A stretch of 37,434 nucleotides of DNA from Candidatus Zhuqueibacterota bacterium (GTDB taxonomy: Bacteria > Zhuqueibacterota > Zhuqueibacteria > Residuimicrobiales > Oceaniaggregativiventaceae), in contig WJME01000046.1 in assembly GCA_014728115.1 (NCBI GenBank), positions 1 through 37,434 on the forward strand. The letters are read 5' to 3'. The notes beneath the pieces are model-generated. The model was not told the DNA's origin and did not search any database. It saw only the letters and a list, made by a program, of their open reading frames with translations. The translations under genes were made by a program, and so were the position numbers. Below, in pieces: positions 25,517 to 33,660 of the stretch. Within the stretch, counting starts at the first letter, position 1; every line of letters starts with the position of its first letter.

Positions 25517-25542
25517 CATGATCCTCCTCAAATCTTTACAGA

Positions 25543-25566
25543 GGATCATTCAAGGATTATGCCAGG
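25543..25566 (-). promoter_or_regulatory. Possible promoter element upstream of the VIT-VWA genes
   Basis: On the minus strand CCTGGCATAATCCTTGAAT lies about 30-50 bp before the gene start. TGGCA with a TTGA 10 bp later is close to the sigma-54 consensus (TGGCAC-N5-TTGCA), except that the -12 GC reads GA. The first nine bases recur at 11732-11740 upstream of the cohesin gene. A sigma-54 activator is encoded in the adjacent operon, which is the only reason to raise it. Confidence 0.25.
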
Positions 25567-25680
25567 TTTTTATTCGCAAAATCGATACAAGTCATTTAAA
25601 AACAATGTTGTTTAAAATCAGTGGCGAGGTCGTATGGCCAAAGGTGCGAAAATTTTTCGCCACTCTGCATATTTTGCAGA

Positions 25681-26478
25681 CTAGAAGGGAAGGTGTATCG
25701 AGAGTCTGATCTCGTCACCAGAGCGGGAAATTCGGGAGGATACCGGGATTTTGGGTGTGTTGATCCAGAGATCGATCTGTGAGAGCACCCAGATCGTGGC
25801 AAAGGAGCCCCACAGAATATTACGTGTTCGATAGCTGCTGTTATACCGGTCGTAATTCTGTTCGATCTGCGACGGCCGTACGGCATTGAGGTAATCCTGT
25901 TCGTGCTCCCGGGTCTGCAAGGTATAGTAAAGCGAACCGGACAAGGAGATCAGGGCTGCCCCCATGAGTACCGAGCCTTTGCGCTTTTCTCCCATCGACC
26001 ATTGACCCCATCCGGGCAGGAGTGAAGATTTGACTGCCGGCATAGGGGTCATCACCTCGACCTGAAGTGTATCGATGCGCGTGATGATTTCAGGTGGGGT
26101 TTGGGGTTCGATAGATGGCTGGTACACAAAATTGGCTTTGATATCGCTGAAAAACTCGATGATTTTGGGAGAGTACTGGCTGGCGTCCAAACGATAATCC
26201 GGGTTGATTTGCAATAACGAGTTGAACGCTGCCATTGACCGGTCCATTTCTCCCCGGGCATAATGAGCCAGAGCCTTGTAGCGCAGGATGTGCATACGCG
26301 ACTCGGGCGACATTGACGAGTCCTCTTGCAATTTGGCCGAGGCCAGATCTATGATCGCCTGATAACGAAAATTCTCATAATGGTCCTGCAACACCGCAAG
26401 CAAAGGATCAGAACCGGATTGCGCGACAAGGGTGCCGGCAAGGAGAACCACCATATATGTTAGGATAAATGGGCGCAT
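25681..26478 (-). CDS. DUF5683-like membrane protein with TPR-like N-terminus
   Basis: A 265-residue envelope protein. Signal peptide at residues 1-20 (ends L-V-A-Q-S); helical repeats follow (HYENFRYQAIIDLASAKLQ, RYKALAHYARGEMDRSMAAF, about 33-95), the second of TPR type. The DUF5683 signature SSLLPGWGQWSMGEKRKGSV (about 151-170) precedes a hydrophobic segment (LMGAALISLSGSLYYT) and a second one near TRNILWGSFATIWVLSQIDL. It is the last gene of the operon, starting 1 bp after the kelch gene stop. Function of the family is unknown. Confidence 0.7.
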   Translation of the reverse strand: MRPFILTYMVVLLAGTLVAQSGSDPLLAVLQDHYENFRYQAIIDLASAKLQEDSSMSPESRMHILRYKALAHYARGEMDRSMAAFNSLLQINPDYRLDASQYSPKIIEFFSDIKANFVYQPSIEPQTPPEIITRIDTLQVEVMTPMPAVKSSLLPGWGQWSMGEKRKGSVLMGAALISLSGSLYYTLQTREHEQDYLNAVRPSQIEQNYDRYNSSYRTRNILWGSFATIWVLSQIDLWINTPKIPVSSRISRSGDEIRLSIHLPF

Positions 26479-26479
26479 G

Positions 26480-27778
26480 CTATTTGATCAATACACATTT
26501 TAGAGTTTTTGTCCATTCAAGCGTCGAAAGTTTATAAAGATACACACCCGAAGGCACCGGTTTTTCCTGGTAATCCAGGCCATACCACTCGATATGATGC
26601 TCACCACGATCAAGAGTATGGTCAACGAGGGTCCTGACCCATTGTCCGTTGGCCGCAAAGATCTCCAGCTTTACCTTTGAGGCGTGCGGCAGGCTAAACG
26701 AAAGGGTCGTGGACATATTGAACGGATTCGGGTAGTTTTGGTACAGTTTACAGGTTCGGGGAGACGCGGATTCCTGTTTTACCGAGGTTGCTTGTTGAAT
26801 ATAGGCTTCAACGGTTTGCACCATTCGACCATATTCATCGACTCCGCCAAAGACAAAAATAGTGTCCTCATAATACACAGCACAGGGCGCGCGACGAGCA
26901 TGGTGCATCGGAGAAAGCCCCCAACTGCTCACCGAATTTCCCAAGATTCTGTATTGCTCCATACTGTTAAGTGCAGCTTGCTGCTGGTTATATCCTCCAA
27001 GGATATAAATAGTCTGATCGTCATCCGAAACCGCGGCCCCGCTGGCCCTGGCCGTCAGCAGCGAGGATATCTGGTCGAGTGTGCCGCTATCCGGATCCAG
27101 GCGAAGAACCTTGTTAGAGATCGTATTGATAACCCCGCCAAACATATACACCTTGCCATTCAAAGCCACACTGGAATGTTCGAACGGTAAAAATCCGCTG
27201 AAAAAGGTGCTGTCTATGGTAGAGACCTGAAGGGTATTCAACGCGAGTCCGCTGATAAAATGCAGCGAGGAGGCTTGTAATGGATTTCCCTGATATCCGC
27301 CAAATAGATAGAGCCAGCCATTCAGCATGGCTGCGCTGGCGCCGAGTCTGTAGAAATTGCGATCCTGTGCATGGATTGCCGGAGTCGGATTTCTGGGATC
27401 CACCATCTCGAGGGTGGTTTGGCCATCCGGATTTTCTGCTCCCCCCAAAATTACCAGTTTTCCTGCAAAAGATGCCACCAGGGGAAAGACCCTTGCATAG
27501 TGCATGTCAGTGAGAACACCCCATGTTTCGGTGGGAGGATAAAACGTTTGGATCAGGGTCGAGGGGGTTTGATCTTTTCCCTGCAATCCACCGATAATAT
27601 AAACCGTGTCATTCAGAACAATGGCGCTGGCCTGCGTCACCGGAATGGGCATCTCGGAGAGCTCATGCCATGATTGCCCCATACTCTTGCCAAAAAGGCA
27701 AAAGAGCGCTCCCAGCAAAAAGAGGTTTTTATATTTGTGCAATTTCATACGTGTCATCAATTTGAACGCAAATTTCAT
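26480..27778 (-). CDS. Secreted kelch-repeat protein with T9SS-type sorting domain
   Basis: About 432 residues. An upstream GTG (27808) overlaps the kinase gene; the ATG at 27778 is chosen because it follows the kinase stop by 7 bp and leads into a signal sequence (KNLFLLGALFCLFGKSMGQ). No start has a good ribosome binding site, so translational coupling is likely. Five or more kelch blades follow, each with a V-Y-I-I/F-G-G motif (DTVYIIGGLQG, GKLVILGGAEN, GWLYLFGGYQG, GKVYMFGGVIN, QTIYILGGYNQ, DTIFVFGGVDE), giving one six-bladed propeller. The end is the FlgD-like sorting domain (YQNYPNPFNMSTTLSF). Fourth gene of the signalling operon. Confidence 0.83.
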   Translation of the reverse strand: MKFAFKLMTRMKLHKYKNLFLLGALFCLFGKSMGQSWHELSEMPIPVTQASAIVLNDTVYIIGGLQGKDQTPSTLIQTFYPPTETWGVLTDMHYARVFPLVASFAGKLVILGGAENPDGQTTLEMVDPRNPTPAIHAQDRNFYRLGASAAMLNGWLYLFGGYQGNPLQASSLHFISGLALNTLQVSTIDSTFFSGFLPFEHSSVALNGKVYMFGGVINTISNKVLRLDPDSGTLDQISSLLTARASGAAVSDDDQTIYILGGYNQQQAALNSMEQYRILGNSVSSWGLSPMHHARRAPCAVYYEDTIFVFGGVDEYGRMVQTVEAYIQQATSVKQESASPRTCKLYQNYPNPFNMSTTLSFSLPHASKVKLEIFAANGQWVRTLVDHTLDRGEHHIEWYGLDYQEKPVPSGVYLYKLSTLEWTKTLKCVLIK

Positions 27779-27785
27779 ACCGTGA

Positions 27786-29282
27786 TTATGGTAATCCGGT
27801 TTTGTCACTGAGCAGACGATTATAATTGAATCGATAGATCAGCGTGTCTTTTTGTACGATCTCTATGGTATCTGTGATCGGATTATAATCGGGATTTTCC
27901 AATCTAACGTTATGTTTACCCGGCACTAAGGGAATGGCGTTTTGCAAGGGTGTTTGTCCGATCAAACGATCATCTATATACACATTTGCCCACGGATGAA
28001 CCAGGCTGTTAAAGTATCCAAAGACCGTATCCAGGCGAACGTGGAATGTCTCCCTTTTGTTCGGAGAGATACGAATTTTTTTCGTAATCACCGGAAAATC
28101 GGGATGGTGTAACTGCACCGTATATTGACCCGGAAAGAGTTTGATATCATTTTGCAGGGGCGTGGTGTCTACTCGCTTGCCATCGATGCGTACATCAGCC
28201 CACGGATAACATTCGATACTGAGCGCTCCTGGCGTCCTTTGGGGTTCGATGTGTTTTTCATTTTCAGCACTGATATCCTGGATGGGTTCGGCGCTTGTGT
28301 CAGGTGCCCCGGTCATCGGGTTTGCGTGTTCAGGGTTTGACGGTGTCATGTTCAGGATTTGGTTATCTGCCTTTAAAGTCGGTTTTTGCTCCCTCTTGCC
28401 AGAAGACAAAAAGATGGCAAGGATTACCGCTGCCAGGATCAGGGAAAAGACAGCAGCAGAGGCAATTTTTCGTGATCCTGCCTTGACAGACCGGATATTC
28501 TGTTGGGTATCCTGGTTTTCCGGCAGAGCCGGCTCGGTTCGTTTCTGTTGTTTTTTGGGCAGCAGCTTGTGAATCACGGAGGCGTAGGGTTCGGGAATGT
28601 CAGTGATATCGGGCATATCTTGCTCTGCAAGGATCCGGTTCAGCGTGGCCGGCACGTCCGAAGCGAGAAAAGGGTGGTTGCCGGTCCACAACTCATAGAG
28701 CACGATTCCCAAAGAAAAGAGATCGCTTTGGGTGGTGATCTTTTCACCGCGAATCTGTTCCGGGGACATGTACCCCGGTGTGCCGACAATACCGTATCCG
28801 TCGGTGACCCGAACGTCATCCTGCTGAAACGCCAGACCAAAGTCAGCTATTTTGATGCCTTGGTCTGATACCAGTATGTTTTCCGGCTTTAGGTCGCGAT
28901 GAATAATACCTTTACAATGCGCGGTTTTGAGACCCTGCCAGATTTGCCAGGTCGCGTTTTGTTTAAAAGAGAGATCTGATTGTGAACCCAAAAAAGAGCG
29001 CAGCGTCGAACCTTTTATATATTCAAAAGAGATATAGAGTTCATGATTTTGCATGCCAAAGTCGAATACCCGAATGATGTTGGGATGATCCAGTTGCGCC
29101 AACAATCGTGCTTCGCGTTTGAATCGCGCGACGATTTCCTTGTCGCTCGTGCACAGGGTTTTCAGCAACACGGTACGCCCGAGGTCGGTATGGCGGGCGA
29201 TATATACCCCAGCACATTCGGATTTTTTGATCGTTTCCAGGATCTCGAATTTTTGGAAACGAGGGTCATGTGTTGAGCTCAT
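27786..29282 (-). CDS. Transmembrane Ser/Thr protein kinase with two PEGA domains
   Basis: A 498-residue Hanks-type kinase. The start ATG overlaps the activator stop by 4 bp (ATGA) and is preferred over an upstream in-frame start. Kinase domain at about 8-250: Lys41 (V-L-L-K), HRD with Asp130 (IIHRDLKPEN), DFG at 147-149, and GTPGYMSPEQ. The glycine-rich loop is degenerate (IKKSECAGVY instead of GxGxxG). One transmembrane helix (IASAAVFSLILAAVILAIFL) follows at about 280-300. Two PEGA domains then occupy about 350-495 (SIECYPWADVRIDGKRV and NSLVHPWANVYIDDRLI), expected in the periplasm as sensors or cell-envelope binders. Confidence 0.88.
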   Translation of the reverse strand: MSSTHDPRFQKFEILETIKKSECAGVYIARHTDLGRTVLLKTLCTSDKEIVARFKREARLLAQLDHPNIIRVFDFGMQNHELYISFEYIKGSTLRSFLGSQSDLSFKQNATWQIWQGLKTAHCKGIIHRDLKPENILVSDQGIKIADFGLAFQQDDVRVTDGYGIVGTPGYMSPEQIRGEKITTQSDLFSLGIVLYELWTGNHPFLASDVPATLNRILAEQDMPDITDIPEPYASVIHKLLPKKQQKRTEPALPENQDTQQNIRSVKAGSRKIASAAVFSLILAAVILAIFLSSGKREQKPTLKADNQILNMTPSNPEHANPMTGAPDTSAEPIQDISAENEKHIEPQRTPGALSIECYPWADVRIDGKRVDTTPLQNDIKLFPGQYTVQLHHPDFPVITKKIRISPNKRETFHVRLDTVFGYFNSLVHPWANVYIDDRLIGQTPLQNAIPLVPGKHNVRLENPDYNPITDTIEIVQKDTLIYRFNYNRLLSDKTGLP

Positions 29283-30754
29283 GCCGGTTTCAACTCTTTG
29301 ATTCTCATTTGTACCCATCGCACGGACACGCCCAGAGATTCAGCGGTAGCTGTCCGGTTGTTGTTGAATTGCTTCAGCCTCTCTTTGAGCACGCTTTGTT
29401 CGATTTCTTTGAGGGTACGGTCATTCGACTGATTTTGCTCTTGCTGCAGGATAATATGATCCGGTTGCAATTGATCGCCGTCGCACAGAATCAGGGCTCT
29501 TTGCAGGATATTTTCCAGTTCTCTGACATTGCCGGGCCATTCATATCGTTCCAGTTTACGCAATGTGGCGGGCATCAACTGAACCTCGGGCCGGTCATAT
29601 TTTTGCATAAAATGCACGGTCAAGGCAGCGATATCCTCCCGTCTTTCGCGCAGAGCAGGCAAGGTAATCGGAAATACATTGAGCCGGTAATAGAGATCCT
29701 CGCGGAACTGTTCTTCTTTGACCATCGCAAAGAGATCTTTATTGGTTGCGACGATCATGCGCACATCAACCGTTCGAACCTGGGTGTCGCCCAGTCGGAT
29801 GATCTCTTTGTTTTGCAGGACGCGCAAGAGTTTGGATTGCAGCGAGACGGAAATATCACCAATTTCATCGAGAAAGAACGTCCCTCCTGAAGTGATCTCG
29901 AACAGTCCTTTTTTGTCTTGTACCGCACCTGAAAACGCTCCGCGCTTGTGACCGAACAATTCGCTGGACAAGAGCGAGTCGGGAATAGCCCCACAAAACT
30001 GTGCCAGAAACGGTCCGTTTTTTCGTTTACTCAACTGATGGATGGCCCGGGCAGCCAGATCTTTGCCGGTACCGCTCTCACCCAACAAGAGAACTGTGGC
30101 ATCGGTTTGGGCGACGCGATGGATCATGCTCGCGACTTTTTGCATGGCCGCGCTCTTGCCAACGATATCGGGCAAAGGCTGTGTGGACTGGATTTGATTG
30201 AGCAAACGCTGATTTTCATCTGAAAGCGATTCGATTTTAAAAATTCGATCCAATGACAGGGACAAGAGATTGGCGAAAAAGGATAAAAAGCGCAAACTCT
30301 GATCCGTAAACAAGGCCCTGTCTTTGGTACTGTCCACGATAATGGCACCCCAATCCTCTCTGTTCAGCTTGATGGGCACACCGATGACCGATTTGATTTG
30401 ATGAATCTTTACGCTTTCAAAGTGGCTCAAGTCAGGGTCACTGCCCACATCATGAAAAAGATAGGGTTGTTTTTCCTGGTGCAACTTTTCCAGCAAGCCG
30501 GATGAAAACTGGCTCAGATCTTCAATGTCGGCGTGATCGATATTTCGCGCGGCAATGATCTCGGACTCTTGTACCGGATCTTGAAATCGAACAAACAAGC
30601 CGCGTTCGGCTTTAAGCTGACCGATGACCAGATCCAGAGCATCGTTCATCAGAGATTTGCTCTCGTTATTTTTATTGAGCCATTCACTGATCTGATACAA
30701 GGCCTCATACTGCTGACCGGTCATGGTTTCCAAATGTTCGATTTGCGGATCCAT
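29279..30754 (-). CDS. Sigma-54-dependent transcriptional activator with GAF domain
   Basis: A 491-residue NtrC-type enhancer-binding protein. A GAF domain occupies about 15-170 (IGVPIKLNREDWGAIIVDST) and would sense a small ligand or partner; there is no receiver domain. The AAA+ domain follows (about 197-430): Walker A GESGTGKD (about 225-232), sigma-54 contact loop GAFSGA (272-277; the usual motif is GAFTGA) and Walker B GGTFFLDE (290-297). A Fis-type HTH ends the protein (LKQFNNNRTATAESLGVSVR). Its stop overlaps the kinase start, so kinase and activator are co-translated; phosphorylation of the activator is an inference. Confidence 0.92.
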   Translation of the reverse strand: MDPQIEHLETMTGQQYEALYQISEWLNKNNESKSLMNDALDLVIGQLKAERGLFVRFQDPVQESEIIAARNIDHADIEDLSQFSSGLLEKLHQEKQPYLFHDVGSDPDLSHFESVKIHQIKSVIGVPIKLNREDWGAIIVDSTKDRALFTDQSLRFLSFFANLLSLSLDRIFKIESLSDENQRLLNQIQSTQPLPDIVGKSAAMQKVASMIHRVAQTDATVLLLGESGTGKDLAARAIHQLSKRKNGPFLAQFCGAIPDSLLSSELFGHKRGAFSGAVQDKKGLFEITSGGTFFLDEIGDISVSLQSKLLRVLQNKEIIRLGDTQVRTVDVRMIVATNKDLFAMVKEEQFREDLYYRLNVFPITLPALRERREDIAALTVHFMQKYDRPEVQLMPATLRKLERYEWPGNVRELENILQRALILCDGDQLQPDHIILQQEQNQSNDRTLKEIEQSVLKERLKQFNNNRTATAESLGVSVRWVQMRIKELKPA

Positions 30755-30760
30755 ATTTTC

Positions 30761-31741
30761 CTACTGTATGATAAATGATGCCGGTTTTGAGCGCGAGCGG
30801 TTACCAAATTCGTCCACGCACCAAACGACCCAAAAATATTCACCATTCTGCAGATTATTATCGACAATGATTTGCGTGATTTCCTGACTCAAGCCCGTTT
30901 TTTGCCAAACAAGAGCCGGAAAAAATGTATCCGTGTAAATCTCTATGGTATAGGTACATGTATACCCCGGATCAAACCGTTGCCAGTGCAACGTTGGCCG
31001 GGGGCTGACAGGTGAATAATTGGCCGGCCCCTCTAGCTGAATCTGATCTTCAATGATACGACTGATTTGAGTGGATGCAAGATTGAATTCATGATGAGAC
31101 ATATCTCTGAGATAAAGCCGGAATTCCATTCCCATGAATTTTTTCAGGCTGGTCACATTAAGATCGTTTATAGAGACTTTGATTTCGTATTGTCGTTGAT
31201 CAGGATTAAACGTTAGAGGATGGGATATACCGGCAGCCAAAATGTCAAACCATACCGAGTCTGTATCCTGATCATTGTCTTCTATGGAAGCGATCACCTG
31301 CAAATACAAAAATTGCCAGTCAGGATATTGATTGATCACCAGCGTATTTGCCGTAAATATGTTTATGGCCGGGATTTGATTGAGAAAAATTTCCAGTTCC
31401 TGAGAGCTTTTCGTGTCGAGCATTAAAGAATCGCTGACATAGCCGGGTTTGGTAACAACAACTCTGTTTGCATGATCAATCAGGTGGGAAAATCTAAAAA
31501 ATCCCTGGTTATCGCTTAACGTACTTGTATTTTGCTCCGGCAAAGCGATACGTGCATTGTTGATCGGCGTATGGGGAGCCCGGGCTGATTTGATATAGCC
31601 GAATAATTCGTTCAGTTGGTGATTCGGATTTTCAGGATCGAGCGGATTGTGCCTCGGAGCCTGGCAACCCGAATGAACCACCAGCAACCAGATAAACAAA
31701 CCAAGTGTTGATAAGAGAATTTTCAAGCGTTCAATCCACAT
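30761..31741 (-). CDS. Lipoprotein with carboxypeptidase-regulatory-like domain
   Basis: About 326 residues from ATG 31741, chosen because it opens a lipoprotein signal (MWIERLKILLSTLGLFIWLL, lipobox V-H-S-G-C); the frame is open 45 codons further upstream, but that part is lysine-rich and lacks a ribosome binding site. A small beta-sandwich with a regulatory-like pattern follows (INNARIALPEQNTSTLSDNQ, GFFRFSH, VTKPGYVSDS), then a beta-rich domain and a C-terminal fibronectin-like segment (PTLHWQRFDPGYTCTYTIEI ... YFWVVWCVDEFGNRS). First gene of the five-gene operon, with 6 bp to the sigma-54 activator. Likely an extracellular or periplasmic sensor partner. Confidence 0.65.
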   Translation of the reverse strand: MWIERLKILLSTLGLFIWLLVVHSGCQAPRHNPLDPENPNHQLNELFGYIKSARAPHTPINNARIALPEQNTSTLSDNQGFFRFSHLIDHANRVVVTKPGYVSDSLMLDTKSSQELEIFLNQIPAINIFTANTLVINQYPDWQFLYLQVIASIEDNDQDTDSVWFDILAAGISHPLTFNPDQRQYEIKVSINDLNVTSLKKFMGMEFRLYLRDMSHHEFNLASTQISRIIEDQIQLEGPANYSPVSPRPTLHWQRFDPGYTCTYTIEIYTDTFFPALVWQKTGLSQEITQIIVDNNLQNGEYFWVVWCVDEFGNRSRSKPASFIIQ

Positions 31742-32027
31742 AAATTTGATACAATCCTGAATGATTCCCCAACTCATCATTAACATAGAGATTTTTTTCT
31801 TTTTCGCAAAGAGAAAAAAACGAACAGGCTGGGCATATAGCCAAAAAGAATTGGTGATTTGCATCACTAATTTCAAAAAATTAACAAGAAAAAGATAGAT
31901 GCTCTATAAGTGCAATAAAAATAATTTCAAATATTTTGAGATTCTTAAAATGTTCGGCATTATTTTTGATGAACCTGTAGCGGGACGGACATAATATTAA
32001 CCGGCGATAATATTCTATAGGGTGGCT

Positions 32028-32723
32028 ATGTCCCAGATTTATCTGTTCAAGATTCCCAAGGATCTTTCACCAGACACATTTCATTCGCTATTGCCTTTTC
32101 TGAGCGATTTTCATCAAGACAAAATTCATGCTCAGGACAACTGGAATACCCTGGAAGCTATTTTTTATGCAGATGTTCTGATGCGAACGGTTTTGTGTAA
32201 ACATTTTAATATAAACAATGAAGACTTGATTGTCCGTAAAAATATTTTCGGGGTGCCGTTTGTCTATAATAAAGATCGGTTCTTTATCGATCTTGCATTG
32301 AATGGTCAGTGGGTGGTGTGTTGTACAAGTCTGAAAGGACCGATATCCGGTTTTGTTCAAGAGCTGGATCCTGCTTTAAAGCCTTTACTGCTTGGAGAGA
32401 TGTCTGATGTGGAGGTTAAGACGATTTCTCAAAATGGCCATCCACCCGATATCAAACTGCTGGCTCAATATGTTGCGATCAAAAACAGCATTTTCAAGTT
32501 ATACACCGGAAATTGTTTTTACGATTATCGTTACTTTACGCCGCCATATCAGACAAAAGGCCAGTTTGAACTCATTGATGTTCATTATCATTTTTACTAT
32601 GCAGATGCCATGACATTGATTGCGCTGATGCAAGAAGGCGAGCCCGTCGATTTAGATCTCGAGATCTATTCCAAAACAGAATTGTTGAACGATTTTCGTC
32701 AACTCGTAAAAAAAAAGAGATAG
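32028..32723 (+). CDS. Degenerate 4'-phosphopantetheinyl transferase-like protein
   Basis: A 231-residue protein with the layout of Sfp-type transferases: a basic N-terminal half (TLEAIFYADVLMRTVL, then IVRKNIFGVPFVYNKDRFFI, which resembles the R-x-x-x-G-K-P segment), a DLALNGQWVVCCTS stretch in the place of F-N-x-S-H-S-G-x-W-V-V, and YVAIKNSIFKLYTG in the place of W-x-x-K-E-A-x-x-K. The key metal-binding residues (Asp and Glu of G-x-D-x-E, Glu of K-E-A) are not at the expected spots (SGFVQE; IKNS). It may be catalytically dead or distantly related. ATG 32028 is preferred over GTG 32022 because AGGG lies 5 nt upstream. Confidence 0.45.
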   Translation: MSQIYLFKIPKDLSPDTFHSLLPFLSDFHQDKIHAQDNWNTLEAIFYADVLMRTVLCKHFNINNEDLIVRKNIFGVPFVYNKDRFFIDLALNGQWVVCCTSLKGPISGFVQELDPALKPLLLGEMSDVEVKTISQNGHPPDIKLLAQYVAIKNSIFKLYTGNCFYDYRYFTPPYQTKGQFELIDVHYHFYYADAMTLIALMQEGEPVDLDLEIYSKTELLNDFRQLVKKKR

Positions 32724-32746
32724 ACCGTGTATGCCTATCTCTTTGA
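32705..32746 (-). terminator. Intrinsic terminator shared by convergent genes
   Basis: AAAGAGATAG (32714-32723) and CTATCTCTTT (32735-32744) form a 10-bp stem with an 11-nt loop. Read on the minus strand the stem is followed by a run of T (complement of the A9 run at 32708-32716), a good terminator for the CcmE-like gene; on the plus strand it contains the stop codon of the upstream gene. Confidence 0.65.
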
Positions 32747-32765
32747 GTGTTTTATAAAGCATCTT

Positions 32766-33167
32766 TTACATGGACGAAAGAGAATTCTGTTTCGCCTCAT
32801 ACTTTGAAGGACATTTTAGCATGATCCGTTCGGCTTGCAGGGTTCCATGTGGGTCCAATTTACCTTCAACAATGACTTGTTGTGCTTCGGCCAGCTGATC
32901 GGGCATGACATTTTTATAATAAACTCTCATGCTGTCCCCGGCTTCTTGCATGGTAAATTCCAACTCTATCTTGCCGGGATCCCAGTCAATAGATTCCGGA
33001 ATCACATACCCACTCACGCGTACTCCCTGACCCATATATTTGCTTTCCTGAGCATGGACTTCAGGTATCGTCAAATAATATACCGCTGTTTCTTTAAATC
33101 CGCCGATGATCAAAAAAACCAACGCAGCGATGATAATTCCCACACCGATAATGATTTTCGGCTTCAT
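32766..33167 (-). CDS. ccmE: CcmE-type cytochrome c maturation haem chaperone (cysteine variant)
   Basis: A 133-residue periplasmic haem chaperone of system I cytochrome c maturation. The N-terminal membrane anchor is residues 2-22 (IIIGVGIIIAALVFLIIGGF), followed by the OB-fold barrel (GQGVRVSGYVIPESIDWDPG, then IVEGKLDPHG). The usual haem-binding His of HxxxY is replaced by Cys in K-C-P-S-K-Y, the CxxxY type known from Desulfovibrio-like and archaeal CcmE. The length and the V-R-V-S-G-x-V motif match the family. ATG 33167 is set by AGGAGG 6 nt upstream. No other ccm genes are in the window, so the gene is separated from the rest of the pathway. Confidence 0.78.
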   Translation of the reverse strand: MKPKIIIGVGIIIAALVFLIIGGFKETAVYYLTIPEVHAQESKYMGQGVRVSGYVIPESIDWDPGKIELEFTMQEAGDSMRVYYKNVMPDQLAEAQQVIVEGKLDPHGTLQAERIMLKCPSKYEAKQNSLSSM

Positions 33168-33378
33168 ATGGTTCCTCCTTTGCTTGCAAGAGAATGTAAT
33201 AACTGTTTTCAATATTGTCAAGACTCGAATGAACGATAAAAACACTGTGCGGCATAGACCAACGCTTTTTATTGCATCAATGTTTAGATTTTTGTATTGT
33301 TATATATCCCATGCGAACACTGGGTATGGATAATCTGTGAGAGCAAAGTTTGCTGACTCGAAAAATGAGGGGATCTTT

Positions 33379-33648
33379 TTGAAAAAAAACTTGTTGCAAA
33401 CGGGCTTTATCAGTTTGATTCTGTTCCTGCTATTGGTATACAAGGGTCATCTTCTCGATCCGTATTTACAATACGTGGGAGATCCTGAGAAAATTCGGGA
33501 TTGGGCGGTACTGGGATTTCTGGGTATCGCTGTCATTGCCCTGGCGTTGACCATCGTTCGCACAGTAATAGGTATTCTCGTGACTCTTGTCATTCTTTTG
33601 GTGCTTTATCTGTTATGGCAATATTCAAATGGATTATCGTTTCTTTAA
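33379..33648 (+). CDS. Small membrane protein, two helices
   Basis: About 89 residues from a TTG start, chosen because GAGGGG lies 6 nt upstream; a GTG at 33337 is open but lacks a ribosome binding site. Two or three hydrophobic stretches (TGFISLILFLLLVYKG; VLGFLGIAVIALALTIVR; IGILVTLVILLVLYLLW) indicate an integral membrane protein. The family is not recognised. It ends 12 bp before the Gfo/Idh/MocA gene and is probably co-transcribed with it. Confidence 0.6.
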   Translation: MKKNLLQTGFISLILFLLLVYKGHLLDPYLQYVGDPEKIRDWAVLGFLGIAVIALALTIVRTVIGILVTLVILLVLYLLWQYSNGLSFL

Positions 33649-33660
33649 CAAGGAGCTCTT

